Below, in pieces: positions 1 through 10,399 of a stretch of DNA of 64,000 bases (positions are counted from its first letter, which is position 1; every line of letters begins with the position of its first letter). The stretch lies in assembly GCA_033782935.1 (NCBI GenBank), contig JAWQEG010000081.1, forward strand, positions 563,001 to 627,000. The letters run 5' to 3'. This stretch comes from Petrolisthes cinctipes (lineage: Eukaryota > Arthropoda > Malacostraca > Decapoda > Porcellanidae). Both the position numbers and the translations under genes were made by a program. The notes beneath the pieces were generated by a model that did no database searches, had not been told where the DNA came from, and worked only from the letters and a program-made list of their open reading frames with translations.

Positions 1-836
1 ACTCTTGCTCTGTGCTACTCCTGTCCTCTGTTTCGTTGCTCTACCTACCATTCCATTCATTCGCCCTACTTTCATTTCCCCCCCCTCGTCCCTACACGCA
101 CACACACGCTCACCCACCCGGGGGGTACCTCATCGCCCTCTCCTACACAATACGTGCATCGCAGACCTTGCTCCACTATATCTACGTGCCGTGCCCTGCA
201 GCTCTTCCACGTGCACCCCTGTCATGCCTTCACCCTAAGACGTGCCGACATCTACTCTACTTGCAGCGCACCATACTGTCGCTTCATTACGTGCCCACGT
301 ACTCATTTCCAATTACGTGTTGTGCCTTGTAAGGACCCTACGTGCATCTCTGCCCGAGCATCGCATCTCTACGTACACACGTGCTCCACACAAGCCACGT
401 GCACATCCCCCAGAAGACCCTACTTGCATCGCCACTGACGCTCTACAACGCTGCCTCCATCTATGCCCTCACGTCTACGCATATTCTTAAGGACTCACTC
501 CACACCTATAAGCTAAGTACTGTTTTAACACTTTCAACACTTTTTCTTGGTGTTTCCTCCCCCAAGTGCTACTTCCCCCCATTTTTTTCCACGTTATTTT
601 GTATATTTATTGTTGTGTTTGGTGCCCTGGGGCCTACTGTTGTGTATTGTGCCCCCACACCTTCACCCGTATTCATCCACACCTCTCACCACCCCCCGGG
701 CACCCCCGGGGTTGATTATTGCATTTTCATACATTACACATACTCATGCTTCCACACACACTACGCCATGGACACCACAACACTCCCCCCCACATCATTC
801 TTCCACTTCCACACCCACTACGTCCTCCATACATAA
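1..836 (+). other. Low-complexity C/T/A-rich leader upstream of Gypsy gag
   Basis: This stretch is rich in short CAC, CCC and ACGTG words and its open frames look compositional rather than coding. It lies directly 5' of a recognisable Gypsy gag segment, so it is probably the 5' untranslated leader, and perhaps part of the 5' LTR, of that element. I could not place an LTR boundary, a primer binding site or a TATA box with confidence. The assignment rests only on position. Confidence 0.35.
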
Positions 837-1074
837 CGTCGCTTCACAATCACAATACGTCCCCCCTTTCTCACTCAATGTACACTCATGGTTTCGCCGT
901 ATGGAAACTCTCTGGTGCACCTCGAACTTCACGAGCGAGCAGAAATTCCACGCCGTCCTCCGAGTACTCCCAAAGGACGTATTCGATGCTATCCCTACCA
1001 CACTCACTCAACACCCATCCTACGAAGCTCTGAAGAAGGCTATTGTCTCATCGCATGGTATGAGGATTCAGTAG
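837..1074 (+). pseudogene. Gypsy-type gag fragment (N-terminal half)
   Basis: The frame reads through a gag-like segment with FSLNVHSWFRRME, then SEQKFHAVLRVLP, then a short AL.KAI..SHGM block. This is the pattern of Ty3/Gypsy gag proteins, in which a W...E block is followed by a K...VL block before the LLR...L region. Homology stops just after HGM at about 1062 and a stop follows at 1072-1074. The second Gypsy gag in this window, near 52.53 kb, begins at the same AI..HGM block and carries the C-terminal part that is missing here, so both belong to one family. The copy is a truncated remnant and no pol follows it. Confidence 0.6.
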
Positions 1075-1559
1075 TCTTCCCGAATAAACAAACAGCAGAG
1101 AATCCCTTTCAACATCCGATCGCTGTTAAGAAAATTACCATTAAGTGGGGCCGAGGGACATCTTGGTCGAACTGGAACGAAACTGATTCCATCATACTAT
1201 ATCAGCAAACAACCTCAATATCACTAATAGGATCCGTTTCATGGCATAATTTGGAGATATCAAACAATACGATCCCCTTAGAAATATTCAACAATACAGG
1301 GGAAGACACTAGTGACTAAATTGGAGGGAAACTGAATCCTCCAAAATACGTCTCAAAACAGATCCTCCTAGTCCTGGAGTGGAGGCGTCTAAGTCACGGG
1401 ACCACCACCCAGGGCTAGAAAGGAAGGAAGCTATGGAGGCCAAACAGTTACAAAATCCTCCCTCCCCCACCAAGGGGTTGAGAGTCCCTGGGAATGGCTT
1501 CTGTCACCCGGGCAATTACCACACCCCTCACAACTCGGCTACACATTTTTTCCACCACC
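1075..1559. other. Unassigned spacer between Gypsy gag fragment and 2A-bearing element
   Basis: I see no convincing gene here. The open frames are short and show no recognisable motif. From about 1340 onward the sequence may be the decayed 5' part of the non-LTR element whose 2A-like motif follows at 1599. Confidence 0.3.
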
Positions 1560-2329
1560 GAGAAATAGTCACCGGCTGTCATTTCTCGGCTTCTTGCCGG
1601 AGACATCGAAAGCAATCCTGGACCCAATTACAAATACACATGTCAGACCTGCTCAAAACTCATCACATCTAGTAAACAGACAAAGGGTTCTGTTCAATGA
1701 AACTCTTGACCAAACTGGACCCACTTCACATGTAAGTCACTTGCCTCCAGAAAAACTACACAAACTCATGACCTGTCCCGTATTCCCCATACCTCTACTA
1801 TAATAGCACCTTACCCTCACTCCCACCTCTATCACCCTCACCCCTACCACCATTATCTCCGTCCCCTCACAGACTCCTCACCCCCGTGCAGCAACACACA
1901 ACATTAACATACTTCAATTAAACATAGATGGCATCAACACAAAAATACAAGAACATACACATTGCCATCTTACAAGGAACAAGATTACACAACACATAAA
2001 ACACCTACATTTCCCAATTTCACCACCATCAGCCAAGACCGGGCCTATGGCAATGACGTTGGACTCCTGACCCTAGTCCACAAATCCCTTAAATATAAAG
2101 AATTCAGTGCACAGCAACTCTTCTCCCCCATCAAGGAAATTCAAGCCGTTATAGTACCCACTGGCAAAACAACAAGTATTACAATACTTAATCAATACAT
2201 CCTCCCTCAAGCCCGCCCAACAGTTCCCCATAATTTTTCACCACAAATCCAACAAATCACTAACCAACCTGATCTCCTCCCGAGTGGTGACTTCAACGCA
2301 AAGACGTTGGTCTTGCATGTCAACAACCC
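1560..2329 (+). pseudogene. Non-LTR retrotransposon fragment (family E): 2A-like motif, Cys finger and EEP endonuclease
   Basis: Reading from 1575 gives a hydrophobic stretch followed by GDIESNPGP (1599-1625), which matches the D(V/I)ExNPGP consensus of 2A-like translational recoding peptides. Directly after it comes YTCQTCSK, the first Cys pair of a small zinc-finger-like module, then a frameshift or stop. From about 1897 the sequence resumes as the start of an EEP (APE-type) endonuclease with NILQLNIDGI, and reaches SGDFNAK near 2285, the usual GDFN active-site block. Such 2A-finger-endonuclease arrangements are known in CR1/L2/RTE-X-like elements. The copy is cut at about 2329 by a family A insertion and has no RT, so it is a dead fragment. 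The exact clade is uncertain. Confidence 0.6.
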
Positions 2330-3540
2330 TCGTTGGACACTGAATGTCCTCTTCTGATAATTCATATAGGTCCTTATTATACATACGCCCCTTGCTATAA
2401 TTAAAATTAATGTTCGATGTTGTTTGATGGATTCAAACATGCCACCAGAAGGACTGGGGAAATTGAGGAGCATCATGGCTTGTGTAAGATCTTTGGCTCT
2501 GATTAAAACACCCTTACCATACTACTTTATGTGGCCCATCGGTATTAATCCAATTTATTTTCCCAGATACCTAAAAGCATGGATGAGGTTACTCCGCCCC
2601 TTCCTGTAGGAAGTCAAAAACGAAAAGGGTGTAGGAACGCATCGCTCCTTAGGGACATGCTCTACAGAGTCGTTGAAGATGTTAGAGCTGTAATCATTGT
2701 CACTGTTAACTACATTTATGGACTGCATCATTTGAACCTATTATGAGTATCCCCCAAAGACAGAATTTTTTGGCTCAAAAGCTGCTTTGGCAGCAGCATT
2801 TGTATTATAAGTAATATAGCAACGATTCAGTCTGCAGTCGCTGTCATAGGTGATTCGAATACGAAGAACCACTCCAAAACACTTACAGAGTGGATAGCGC
2901 CATAGGATATGGATGCAAGCACATTAGTCAGCATTAACGTGTCCAAACTGCTAACAGGGTTCGTCGACACAATATCTGACCTCTTACTTGCAGCCTTCTG
3001 CTTACCGCCACAATCAGAGAGTGATGTCTCGAGGGCCTGGTCGACCACCGCTCGAGGAAGACAATGAGACTTATCGTTATCCATATGTCTTATGTTATGG
3101 TTATATGGCCCAAAGAGCCAAGAGCTCCTACCTACCTGGCAGATGAGGGGATCGAGCACTGGTCGCCATGGGTGGGGTACTTCGTCCCCCACCGGGCAAC
3201 TCGTTTTAAAAAGCAGCCCCAATAGCTCGAGTGTTTGCCCACAACGGTGCTGAGACCCCTTTCCCCAACATCTCCCGGCCCAGACACTCAACCATCCAAC
3301 ACAGGACGACCCCTAGTGGGCTGTCTCTCTATTGGGCAACACTGTTGGTTAGTACTGGCAGCATATGACAAGGGAACCATTTAGTCTGGTCTCTCACGGG
3401 CGACCTTTCTAGTATGGGAAGCCTTCTCTTCGTGAAATCGGTGAAGAGCAGTGGCCAGAGCCCCATCTAGTCTAGCTCATCAGGTCTTAGAGACACGCAA
3501 GCCCCCCCCACCACATCAAGGTGGTTCCCGCTTGGGGGGG
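2330..3540 (-). mobile_element. Family A non-LTR retrotransposon, inverted 5' part (5' UTR and start of ORF1)
   Basis: On the minus strand this is the 5' UTR and N-terminal ORF1 of the I-group element that is nearly complete at 24831-31301. The ORF1 start is recognisable around 3085 by LPRAVVDQALETSLS, which matches the same block downstream of 25286. The element's 5' terminus, a run of seven C/G followed by GGGAACC, lies at 3540 and directly abuts a plus-strand copy of mid-ORF2. The left end is inside ORF1 at about 2330. Several frameshifts and stops are present, so the ORF is not functional. This geometry suggests one insertion with a 5' inversion together with the neighbouring 3541-5063 segment. 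Confidence 0.8.
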
Positions 3541-5063
3541 CAAACTATTTGAGAAGATATTGAATGTCAGACTGGTGCTCTTCCTCGAACAGGGTTGTTT
3601 TCTGTCTCCGTCCCAGTCTGGCTTTCGTTAACACCGTTCCACTACAGACGCTCTGGTCAGGCTGGAAGCTGCTGCTTGTGAGGTATTTGCACGACATCAA
3701 TACCTGGTCTGTGTATTCTTTGATTTAGAGAAAGTCTATGACACTTCAAGGCAATATGGCATCCTGCAGCAACTCCATGCATATGGTCTGCGGGGTCAAC
3801 TTCCGCTCTTTCTTAAAGAGTTTCTTAGTGGTCGCAGTTTTTGTGTGATGGTTAGCACAGCCCTCTCTGCACCCGTAGCACAGGAGGAGGGCGTACCCCA
3901 GGGAAGCGTCCTCAGTATCACATTGTTTGCAGTGGCAATTAACGCCATTGCCGCATCCCTTCCGGACAGTGTAGCCAACTCAATGTATGTTGACAACCTG
4001 GCGATCTGGTTTGCTATTTCCCATATGTTAGTGGCGAAGCAGCGCCCTCGACAGGCTGTCGCATTGGGCTGGTTCTCATGGGTTTCATTTCTCTTCTGCC
4101 AAGACGGTTGTTATGCACTTCTGCAGCCTTCGGGGCATCCACCCCGATCTGGATTTATTCATGTATGGTCATCGGATACATTGTGTTGAGGAGACTCGCT
4201 TTTAGGGTCTACTTTTTGACAGACAATTGACTTGGGTTCCCCATCTTCATTCACTTATGGTCTCTTGCCTTCAGACTCTCAACCTGTTGAGAGACCTGGG
4301 CCATATGTTCTGGGGGGCTGATCGGGCCACCCTCCTCCACCTATATTGTGCTTTTATTAGGTCAAAACTCGACTATGGGTGTGAGGTGTATTCCTCTTCC
4401 CGTTTCAGAGTCTTAGACTCTGTTCATAATGCTGGGGTACGTCTGGCGACTGGAGTCTTCAGGTCGTCCCCAACCCCCAATCTGGTAGAGCTGTTAAGTC
4501 ACCTCTTGATCTCCGTTGCCAGTCCTTGATGGTTCGTTGTTGGCATTGCTTCAATCGACTTCCTGTGGAGCTACAGCGGTCTGTCTCCGCATTGGCCACT
4601 CACGTTTGGCTCCTGGATTTTTAATGGTGAGGGCTCCCCCTCTCTACTGTGATGATTGTCTAGTTCCCTTGACTGCGGCATCTTCTTGTGGTGTACCCCA
4701 GCCTTACGAACCTTCATCATAGGTACTTCTCCGAGTACCGGATGGGGGACGGTTCTTACAGCCTCTCTTAGGTGTTTGGGGAGGAGGCTTATAGTGTGGG
4801 AGGGATCACCCTCTCCTTTGTGGAGGATTCTGGCCTCCTCCACAAGTTGTGATTTTTATGGTTTCTTTATTAGATAGTTCAATGTTTGTTTTACTTTTAT
4901 ATTTATAATTTTGTATCTTTTACTTAATCAGGTTATTTTAGTAAAATGTGAGTTTTCGATTATATGTCCTTTTAATCATGCTGCTTCTCTCTTTAGGAGT
5001 ATTGAAGGCTAGGTTATATTTGTATCTATCTTATAGATGATATAAATTAATCAATCAATCAAG
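3541..5063 (+). mobile_element. Family A non-LTR retrotransposon, 3' part of ORF2 (RT) and 3' UTR, degenerate
   Basis: The segment begins inside the reverse transcriptase at KLFEK and continues through SQSGFR, FFDLEK (catalytic motif A), EEGVPQGSVLS and MYVDNLA. The last is the YxDD box with its second aspartate changed to asparagine. RT continues to about 4525 in more than one frame. Next, roughly 800 bp corresponding to the RNase H domain of the near-full-length copy is deleted, joining CGACTTCCTG to TGGAGCTACAG near 4560. The 3' UTR ends in an AATC-rich tail at about 5045-5063. Frameshifts and the altered catalytic box make this a pseudogene. Confidence 0.85.
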
Positions 5064-5609
5064 CTCTGGACTATGCCACAGAGTTACGTTTTCTGCTTTA
5101 TTCGTTATGCATAGCCTATGGTAGGGGATCATATGGAATGCTTCAACTGGTATCTCAGGCAACCTAGTTGTCTGCATATTATATTTCATACGGTACTGAT
5201 GCTCCCAAACCAAGAAAGATTAGTTTAGTGGCCTTCAGCCTCTACAACTCTTTTATTATGACAAGGGAGAAGGTGCTAGATGTGGGACAGCAAACCAGCA
5301 AGCACAAAGGAGATAGAAGGAAAAGAGGGACTGTTAAAGGTAATAATATTCTTAAATGCTTAGTTAATTATTAAGGAAGACATTTGAGTTTATTTGAGAG
5401 TGCCTGATTCCAAACTCTGCCAGAATACAGATTACTTCATTATGGGATCTGGATTGAAGCAGTTTAGAGGAATCAATAACCCATCAACACAGAAGTGATG
5501 CGGAGGTTATGTTCAGTGAAGTATTTGGCTCTTCATGAGATGAGCAATTATGGTGCTCCTTGGGACCCATACCACTGCCGATCAATTCTTCAGCTGTCCA
5601 TACTTTCCT
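5064..5609. other. Unassigned spacer
   Basis: This region between family A and family B elements has only short open frames with no recognisable domain. I see no promoter, RNA gene or clear repeat in it. Confidence 0.3.
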
Positions 5610-8380
5610 TTTTTGTTTACTTTTTTTTTGTTTTTTTATTATCAATTGCGCCGTAGCATTAATCAACAGGCAGGCAACAATACATACGAGTAGGCGGGAC
5701 CCATGAGAATCCAATGAATACAAGCACACATACACACGCACACACACACACATCACGAAAACATAACAGAATGGAGCACAAGCATACAGACAAATATATA
5801 CATTATGACCTACTTAAATCCACCAAAACGAGGGTGGCGTACCAGAAGTTCCTCCAAAACCTGATGGTTCAGCAGGTGTCGGCAAACCACATCAAGTGGC
5901 AGGCCCCGGGGCAGCAAGTGTCGGACAGTGGGGCAGGCCAGGCAATAGTGATCTATAGTGTTAGCACGAGGCGCTTGACACAAGCGACACTCAGTGAAGG
6001 AAGGCTCACCCTGCATCCCAGCAACCTGCCACGGTGGCCGGTAGCCAAGCCTCAAACAAGAAGAGGCCTCGACGACAGTAGGAATATTTGTGATGGCAGA
6101 CAGATTCGTAATATGTGATGTAGATGCATCCCTGCATCGCCGTACAGGGAGGAGAGTGGTGGAGCGGACTTTAGAGAGGTAACATGTCAATGAGAGAGGA
6201 CGTCCAGCACCACGAGGAGGCAGATGGCAGGCTTCCTTTGCGAGTCTGTCATCTGTACCATTGTGATGTAAACCAACATGGAATGGCACCCATAAAAATT
6301 TGACAGTCAAGTTACGATGACACAATAAGGCCAAAAACGATAATATCTGCTGAATAACAGTAGAGTGTGTGGGCTGAACACTACAGAGGGAATGAAGGGC
6401 AGGTTTGGAGTCACAAAAAATGGCAGCATTCACTCCACATTGACAATCAAGACTAACAGCATCCAGAATGGCATACAGTTCACACAATGTTGAGCTAGAG
6501 TGGTTACAGAGACGACGGCCAACCCAGCCCCCTAAAGGTGACTCCATGTCAGGTGAGAAAACGGCACAACCTGCTGTACCATCCACTTGCAATGAGCCAT
6601 CAGTGAAGAGGCAGTCTGGATCTGTGATGGAGGACGTCACTGTTTCTATGTGTTCCAGAGCCAACTGCTGCTGTAGAGAAGGCAGTTCCGACTTGGAAGT
6701 AGGTGTGAAGCTCACATCAGGTGTTGGTAGCATCCACGGAGGGGGCCCTAGGGGGACGTCTGTCACCATTATATCTATATTAAGACTACGGAGCATCGAG
6801 GAAACAGACCTTATAAAAGTATGTCCAGCAGGCAGTGTGGGAACGACCAGGTAGTTTGGTCTAAGAGAAGTCCTGACTAACTGAGAGTAATGGAGTGAAA
6901 GATGTGGGAAATGGAGGCATTTGACAGTGAAGCAAGCAACACTAGAATAAATTCTCTCCACTAACGGGGAAAGACGCAACTCACGCTGCATGTTCACTAT
7001 CCTGGTCGACATTGGACAACCGAGAATTATTCTCATTGTTCTATTCTGAAATTTTTCTAAAGTTTCCAGAGTAGCCCTGGGAAGTTGAATCCGAGCAGGT
7101 GAGAGGTAATCAACAACTGAACGAATAAAAGCAATATAAATAGTCCTGGCTACTGGGATGGAGATGCCTGAGGAGTTGTTAGATAGCCATTGAAGTGGTG
7201 TAAGTCGGCGCTGGAGACGACCCAATAAGTCCTGGACAATGGGATGGTCTTGAGGTCTGGCAGGGATAATCGGCTAAATATTGACTGGCGCTCACAGGTA
7301 GCGGTACTGGGAACACATGGGAATGACAGTCCCTCCAATGGTGAACACTGGCCGAGCTTGAGGAAGGTGGCAGGTGAATATTCTGCTCTTATCTGGGGAG
7401 ACAATAATGCCACAGTGAGAGGAGGCCACAGAGAAGGAGTCAAGAAACTGCTGGTGGTCCCTTGGTGAGGTAGAATGAACACAGATATCATCAGCATAGC
7501 ACGTAATTGTAGTTCCAGGTATATCAGGGAGAGAAGTGAGCAGCCGATCCATCAAAATATTAAATAACAATGGGCTGAGAACACCCCTTTGAGGCATACC
7601 AAGATGAAAACTGCTCAAAGGACTGAGCGCACCACTGAAAAACACACGGGAGGTCCTGTTACTCAGGTAGCCCCGAATCCACCATAATAGATTACCCTTT
7701 ATCCCAAAGTCAACCAGTTGATCCAAAAGGACGTCTCTTTTAGCAACTTCGAAAGCACTTCGAAGGTCGATGAAGGCCACCACACTGTCCCTGTTAAGGC
7801 GACAGTACAGGTCGACTAGGCAGTGGTGTGTGCTCCTCTAGGGAAGGAAACCAAACAGCCATGGAGAAAGGTGATCCTACAGTCTGTACATGAGACGATT
7901 GAGTAAGATTCTCTCCATAACCTTACAAAAACAGGAAGTGAGGGAAATAGGCCTGAACTTCGCAGTGCTGGGCTTAGGGATGGGTATTATTGTGCTTCTG
8001 GTCCAGGCTCTTGGTACACAACCATCACGAAGACAAAGATTGTACAGTCGGAGTAGAGGGTTTCCAGGAACTTGTTGAAGTAGGCGCAGCACAGCATAAG
8101 TAATACCATCATTACCAGGGGAAGAAGCTCTACCCCGAGAGAGAGCACGTCGCAACTCCTGCTCAGTTATCTCCTCTGCATCATCGTCATCATCTTGCAA
8201 CAGAGCAGACATTAGACGTAGCCGATGGACAGCAGCACGGGAAGTGAGTGCATCTTGTATGTGGATGGGTAGACTGGCTGAGGTAGATTGTTTTGACCAG
8301 GCATCGACAAGTTGTTGGGCATAGTCGGCAGGAGTGTGATGACGAGCAGTGGCCGGTGTCTTTTTAACACAAACTTTTTA
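5610..8380 (-). mobile_element. Family B non-LTR retrotransposon, 5'-truncated (RT and RNase H)
   Basis: This is a minus-strand I-group-like LINE fragment. The 3' end is an A-rich tail at about 5610-5645, followed inward by a 3' UTR containing a short (CA)n run near 5733-5752. The coding part spans about 5810-8376 and the 5' end is truncated within the linker between endonuclease and RT. Sequence after 8380 shows no continuation. A separate minus-strand fragment at 31569-32543 may carry the upstream ORF1/endonuclease part of a related family. Confidence 0.8.
5810..8376 (-). pseudogene. Family B ORF2: reverse transcriptase and RNase H
   Basis: Going 5' to 3' on the minus strand, the RT begins with SPGNDGITYAVL near 8110 and FRPISLTSCFCKVMERIL near 7910. 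It then shows VAFIDLRSAF (motif A), MPQRGVLSPLLFN (motif B) and CYADDICVHS (catalytic YxDD) near 7490. A thumb region and an RNase H domain follow, with LFTDGS, LCELYAILDA, FCDSKPAL and WVPFHVG, the conserved D-E-D-D/H blocks. A Cys-rich C-terminus follows (ECRLCQAPRANTIDH, then a further Cys). RT plus RNase H in one ORF is characteristic of the I group. Two in-frame stops between 7783 and 7880 and a frameshift between 7225 and 7292 show that it is inactive. Confidence 0.8.
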
Positions 8381-9060
8381 ACAGGGTCCCCGTGGGAGAC
8401 ACATGAGGGGGAGGGGCCGCCCGAAGGGAAAAGGTCGGGCGACTTAATTCCCGTCACTAGTCATCCCATACTTCACCCCCATCATGTACAGTTTCACGCT
8501 CATCCCCATGTCATTCATGTTTGTACATATGGTGCTGGCGATAATAAATTACATTGTTATGGAATACTTGAGTATTTATTCTCCGAAACTTACTATACTA
8601 GGATGAGTGACTGGATATATATTAAACACAGGATTACTGCATCCTTGTGTCCTCCTTCATCCCCTCGGGATCGCATGACCTGAGCCGGGGCCATAGCCCT
8701 AGCTCAGAGTACTTTAATAAAAAGGGGTGGTGAAGGGGGGGCCAGGGGTCACCCCTCTCCTGTACCCGACCCCTCGAGTCTGACTATAAAGACTTTAGAT
8801 GGGTAACAATTCTGGTCTATAACAGAATAGTCTACGGTATATAATATTTTTATTATAACTGTTAGAACACTTCCACCACAGCTAGTCCCTAGCTAGTGTG
8901 GAAGCTGCTTTAGCTTCGGCCTCACCTCAGCTCTGTTACCTTATATGATTCCCCGCTCTCTCGACCGCTCTTAACTAAGCACGTGATTGCCTCCACCTCA
9001 CCTCCCACCTACCGCATCGCATGCATAGCATTCCAGCTGTGCTGGTTCCACTATACCAAT
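8381..9060. other. Unassigned spacer upstream of the Penelope element
   Basis: The sequence has GC-rich patches (8640-8770) and AT-rich patches, but no open frame with recognisable motifs. It could be old repeat or intron. I see nothing to annotate further. Confidence 0.3.
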
Positions 9061-9414
9061 AATAGTGCATTTGTCGCGGCTTTTAGCCGCTTAAATTGTA
9101 TTTATTGGTTGTGGAACCAGCACAGCTTTAACTGTCCCACCCACCTCCCGATGCGGCAGGCATTCACTTTCTTTCTCATTTGAGTGGACGAGCGGTGGCC
9201 ACCACCAGGTGGCTCCACTATCAGTACAGCGCCAGATTTGAATTTTTTAATTTACTTCTGATGATCGTCACGGAATAGACCCTTCTAGCCCAGATTATGC
9301 CTATACGGGGCCTGGGCTGGAGAAGGGGTGTATTCTATAGCAAATCCAGCTGTGCTGGTTCCACAACCAATAAATACAATTTAAGCGGCTAAAAGCCGCG
9401 ACAAATGCACTATT
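9061..9414. repeat. 67-bp perfect inverted repeat at the left edge of the Penelope element
   Basis: The 67 bases at 9061-9127 are the exact reverse complement of 9348-9414, separated by a 220-bp spacer. The left arm is preceded at 9043-9058 by another AGCTGTGCTGGTTCCA, which pairs with the arm's own end, so a local hairpin is possible as well. The right arm abuts the first base of Penelope pseudo-LTR homology (about 9411). Short inverted fragments at 5' ends are a known quirk of Penelope-like insertions, so this is probably part of the insertion event. Confidence 0.8.
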
Positions 9415-9959
9415 ATGGTAGTTGTAATAGAGAGCCTTTTGAAAAGAAAAACATACTTGCTTTACCATTCCACCAAAATCTAACTCCTTTAACTCGTATA
9501 CTACGTAACCTAAATATTCAAGTAGTCTTTCGGTATGAAAAAACTTTGAAATCTTCACTGATCAAAAATAGCCCTTCAGTTGATGCTGGTAGTGTATATC
9601 TAATACCGTGTAAGTCATGTGATGATGTATATATTGGCCAAACAGGAAAACTTTTAGAAGAGAGAATTAAACAACACAAATATTCTGTTAGAACAGGACA
9701 GGAATCCAGTGGTATTTTTAAACATGTAGAAAATTATAATCATTGTATTAACTGGAATGAAGCAAAAAATGTATATAAATCAAACTCCAATGTCGAGAGG
9801 TTAATAGTTGAGACTGTATTAATAAGATCAAATAACACTATGAATTTAAATTATGGACTATATAAAATGGATAAATTTCTGCTAAATATATTATTTATAG
9901 ATGGAAAAATAAAGAAAGCAAGAGAGTTGTGTGACGCTGTAAGGGGTGGTGTGACCTGA
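9411..9959 (+). pseudogene. PLE GIY-YIG endonuclease fragment in left pseudo-LTR
   Basis: This open segment contains the linker and the GIY-YIG domain: GSVYLIPCKSC, DDVYIGQTG, the ERIKQHKY helix with Arg and His, and the SNVERLIVE block that supplies the metal-binding glutamate. It ends with a natural stop at 9957-9959 after RGGVT. It has no start or RT of its own because it is the 3' part of a truncated upstream copy, that is, the left pseudo-LTR. It is uninterrupted, unlike the equivalent region of the right copy, which carries a MITE and a 1-bp loss. Confidence 0.85.
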
Positions 9960-10399
9960 ACTCACCTCACCTGACTTGACCTCACCTATACCTTCTGGTA
10001 GTCCTTCTACTGGGTAGGGCCAACAAATAGTCTCATACGTATTGCCACCCCCACTAGGTATAAGATATCTTTATTCATTTACTATTTTGTATTCTTATGT
10101 TATATTTGTTAGTTTTGTATAAGTGTAGTTTATATGTTGTTCATAATAATGTGTATGTATTGTCACTGGGAAATGATTTTGAGATGAAACAAATGGGCTT
10201 GGGTGGACATATTGTGATCATTGGTAACTATGTAGGGGTCCAGGGTGGGATATAAATACACTGCCTTCACTCATTCCTCTGTATTACCCTGAATATGTCT
10301 TGAGAAATAGACGAAAGCTTGGTATTCCGTTTTTCATTTTCCTTGCGAGTTATTCTGCAATTACATAAATCACGTGTACTTGTGATTACTAATGAAAAT

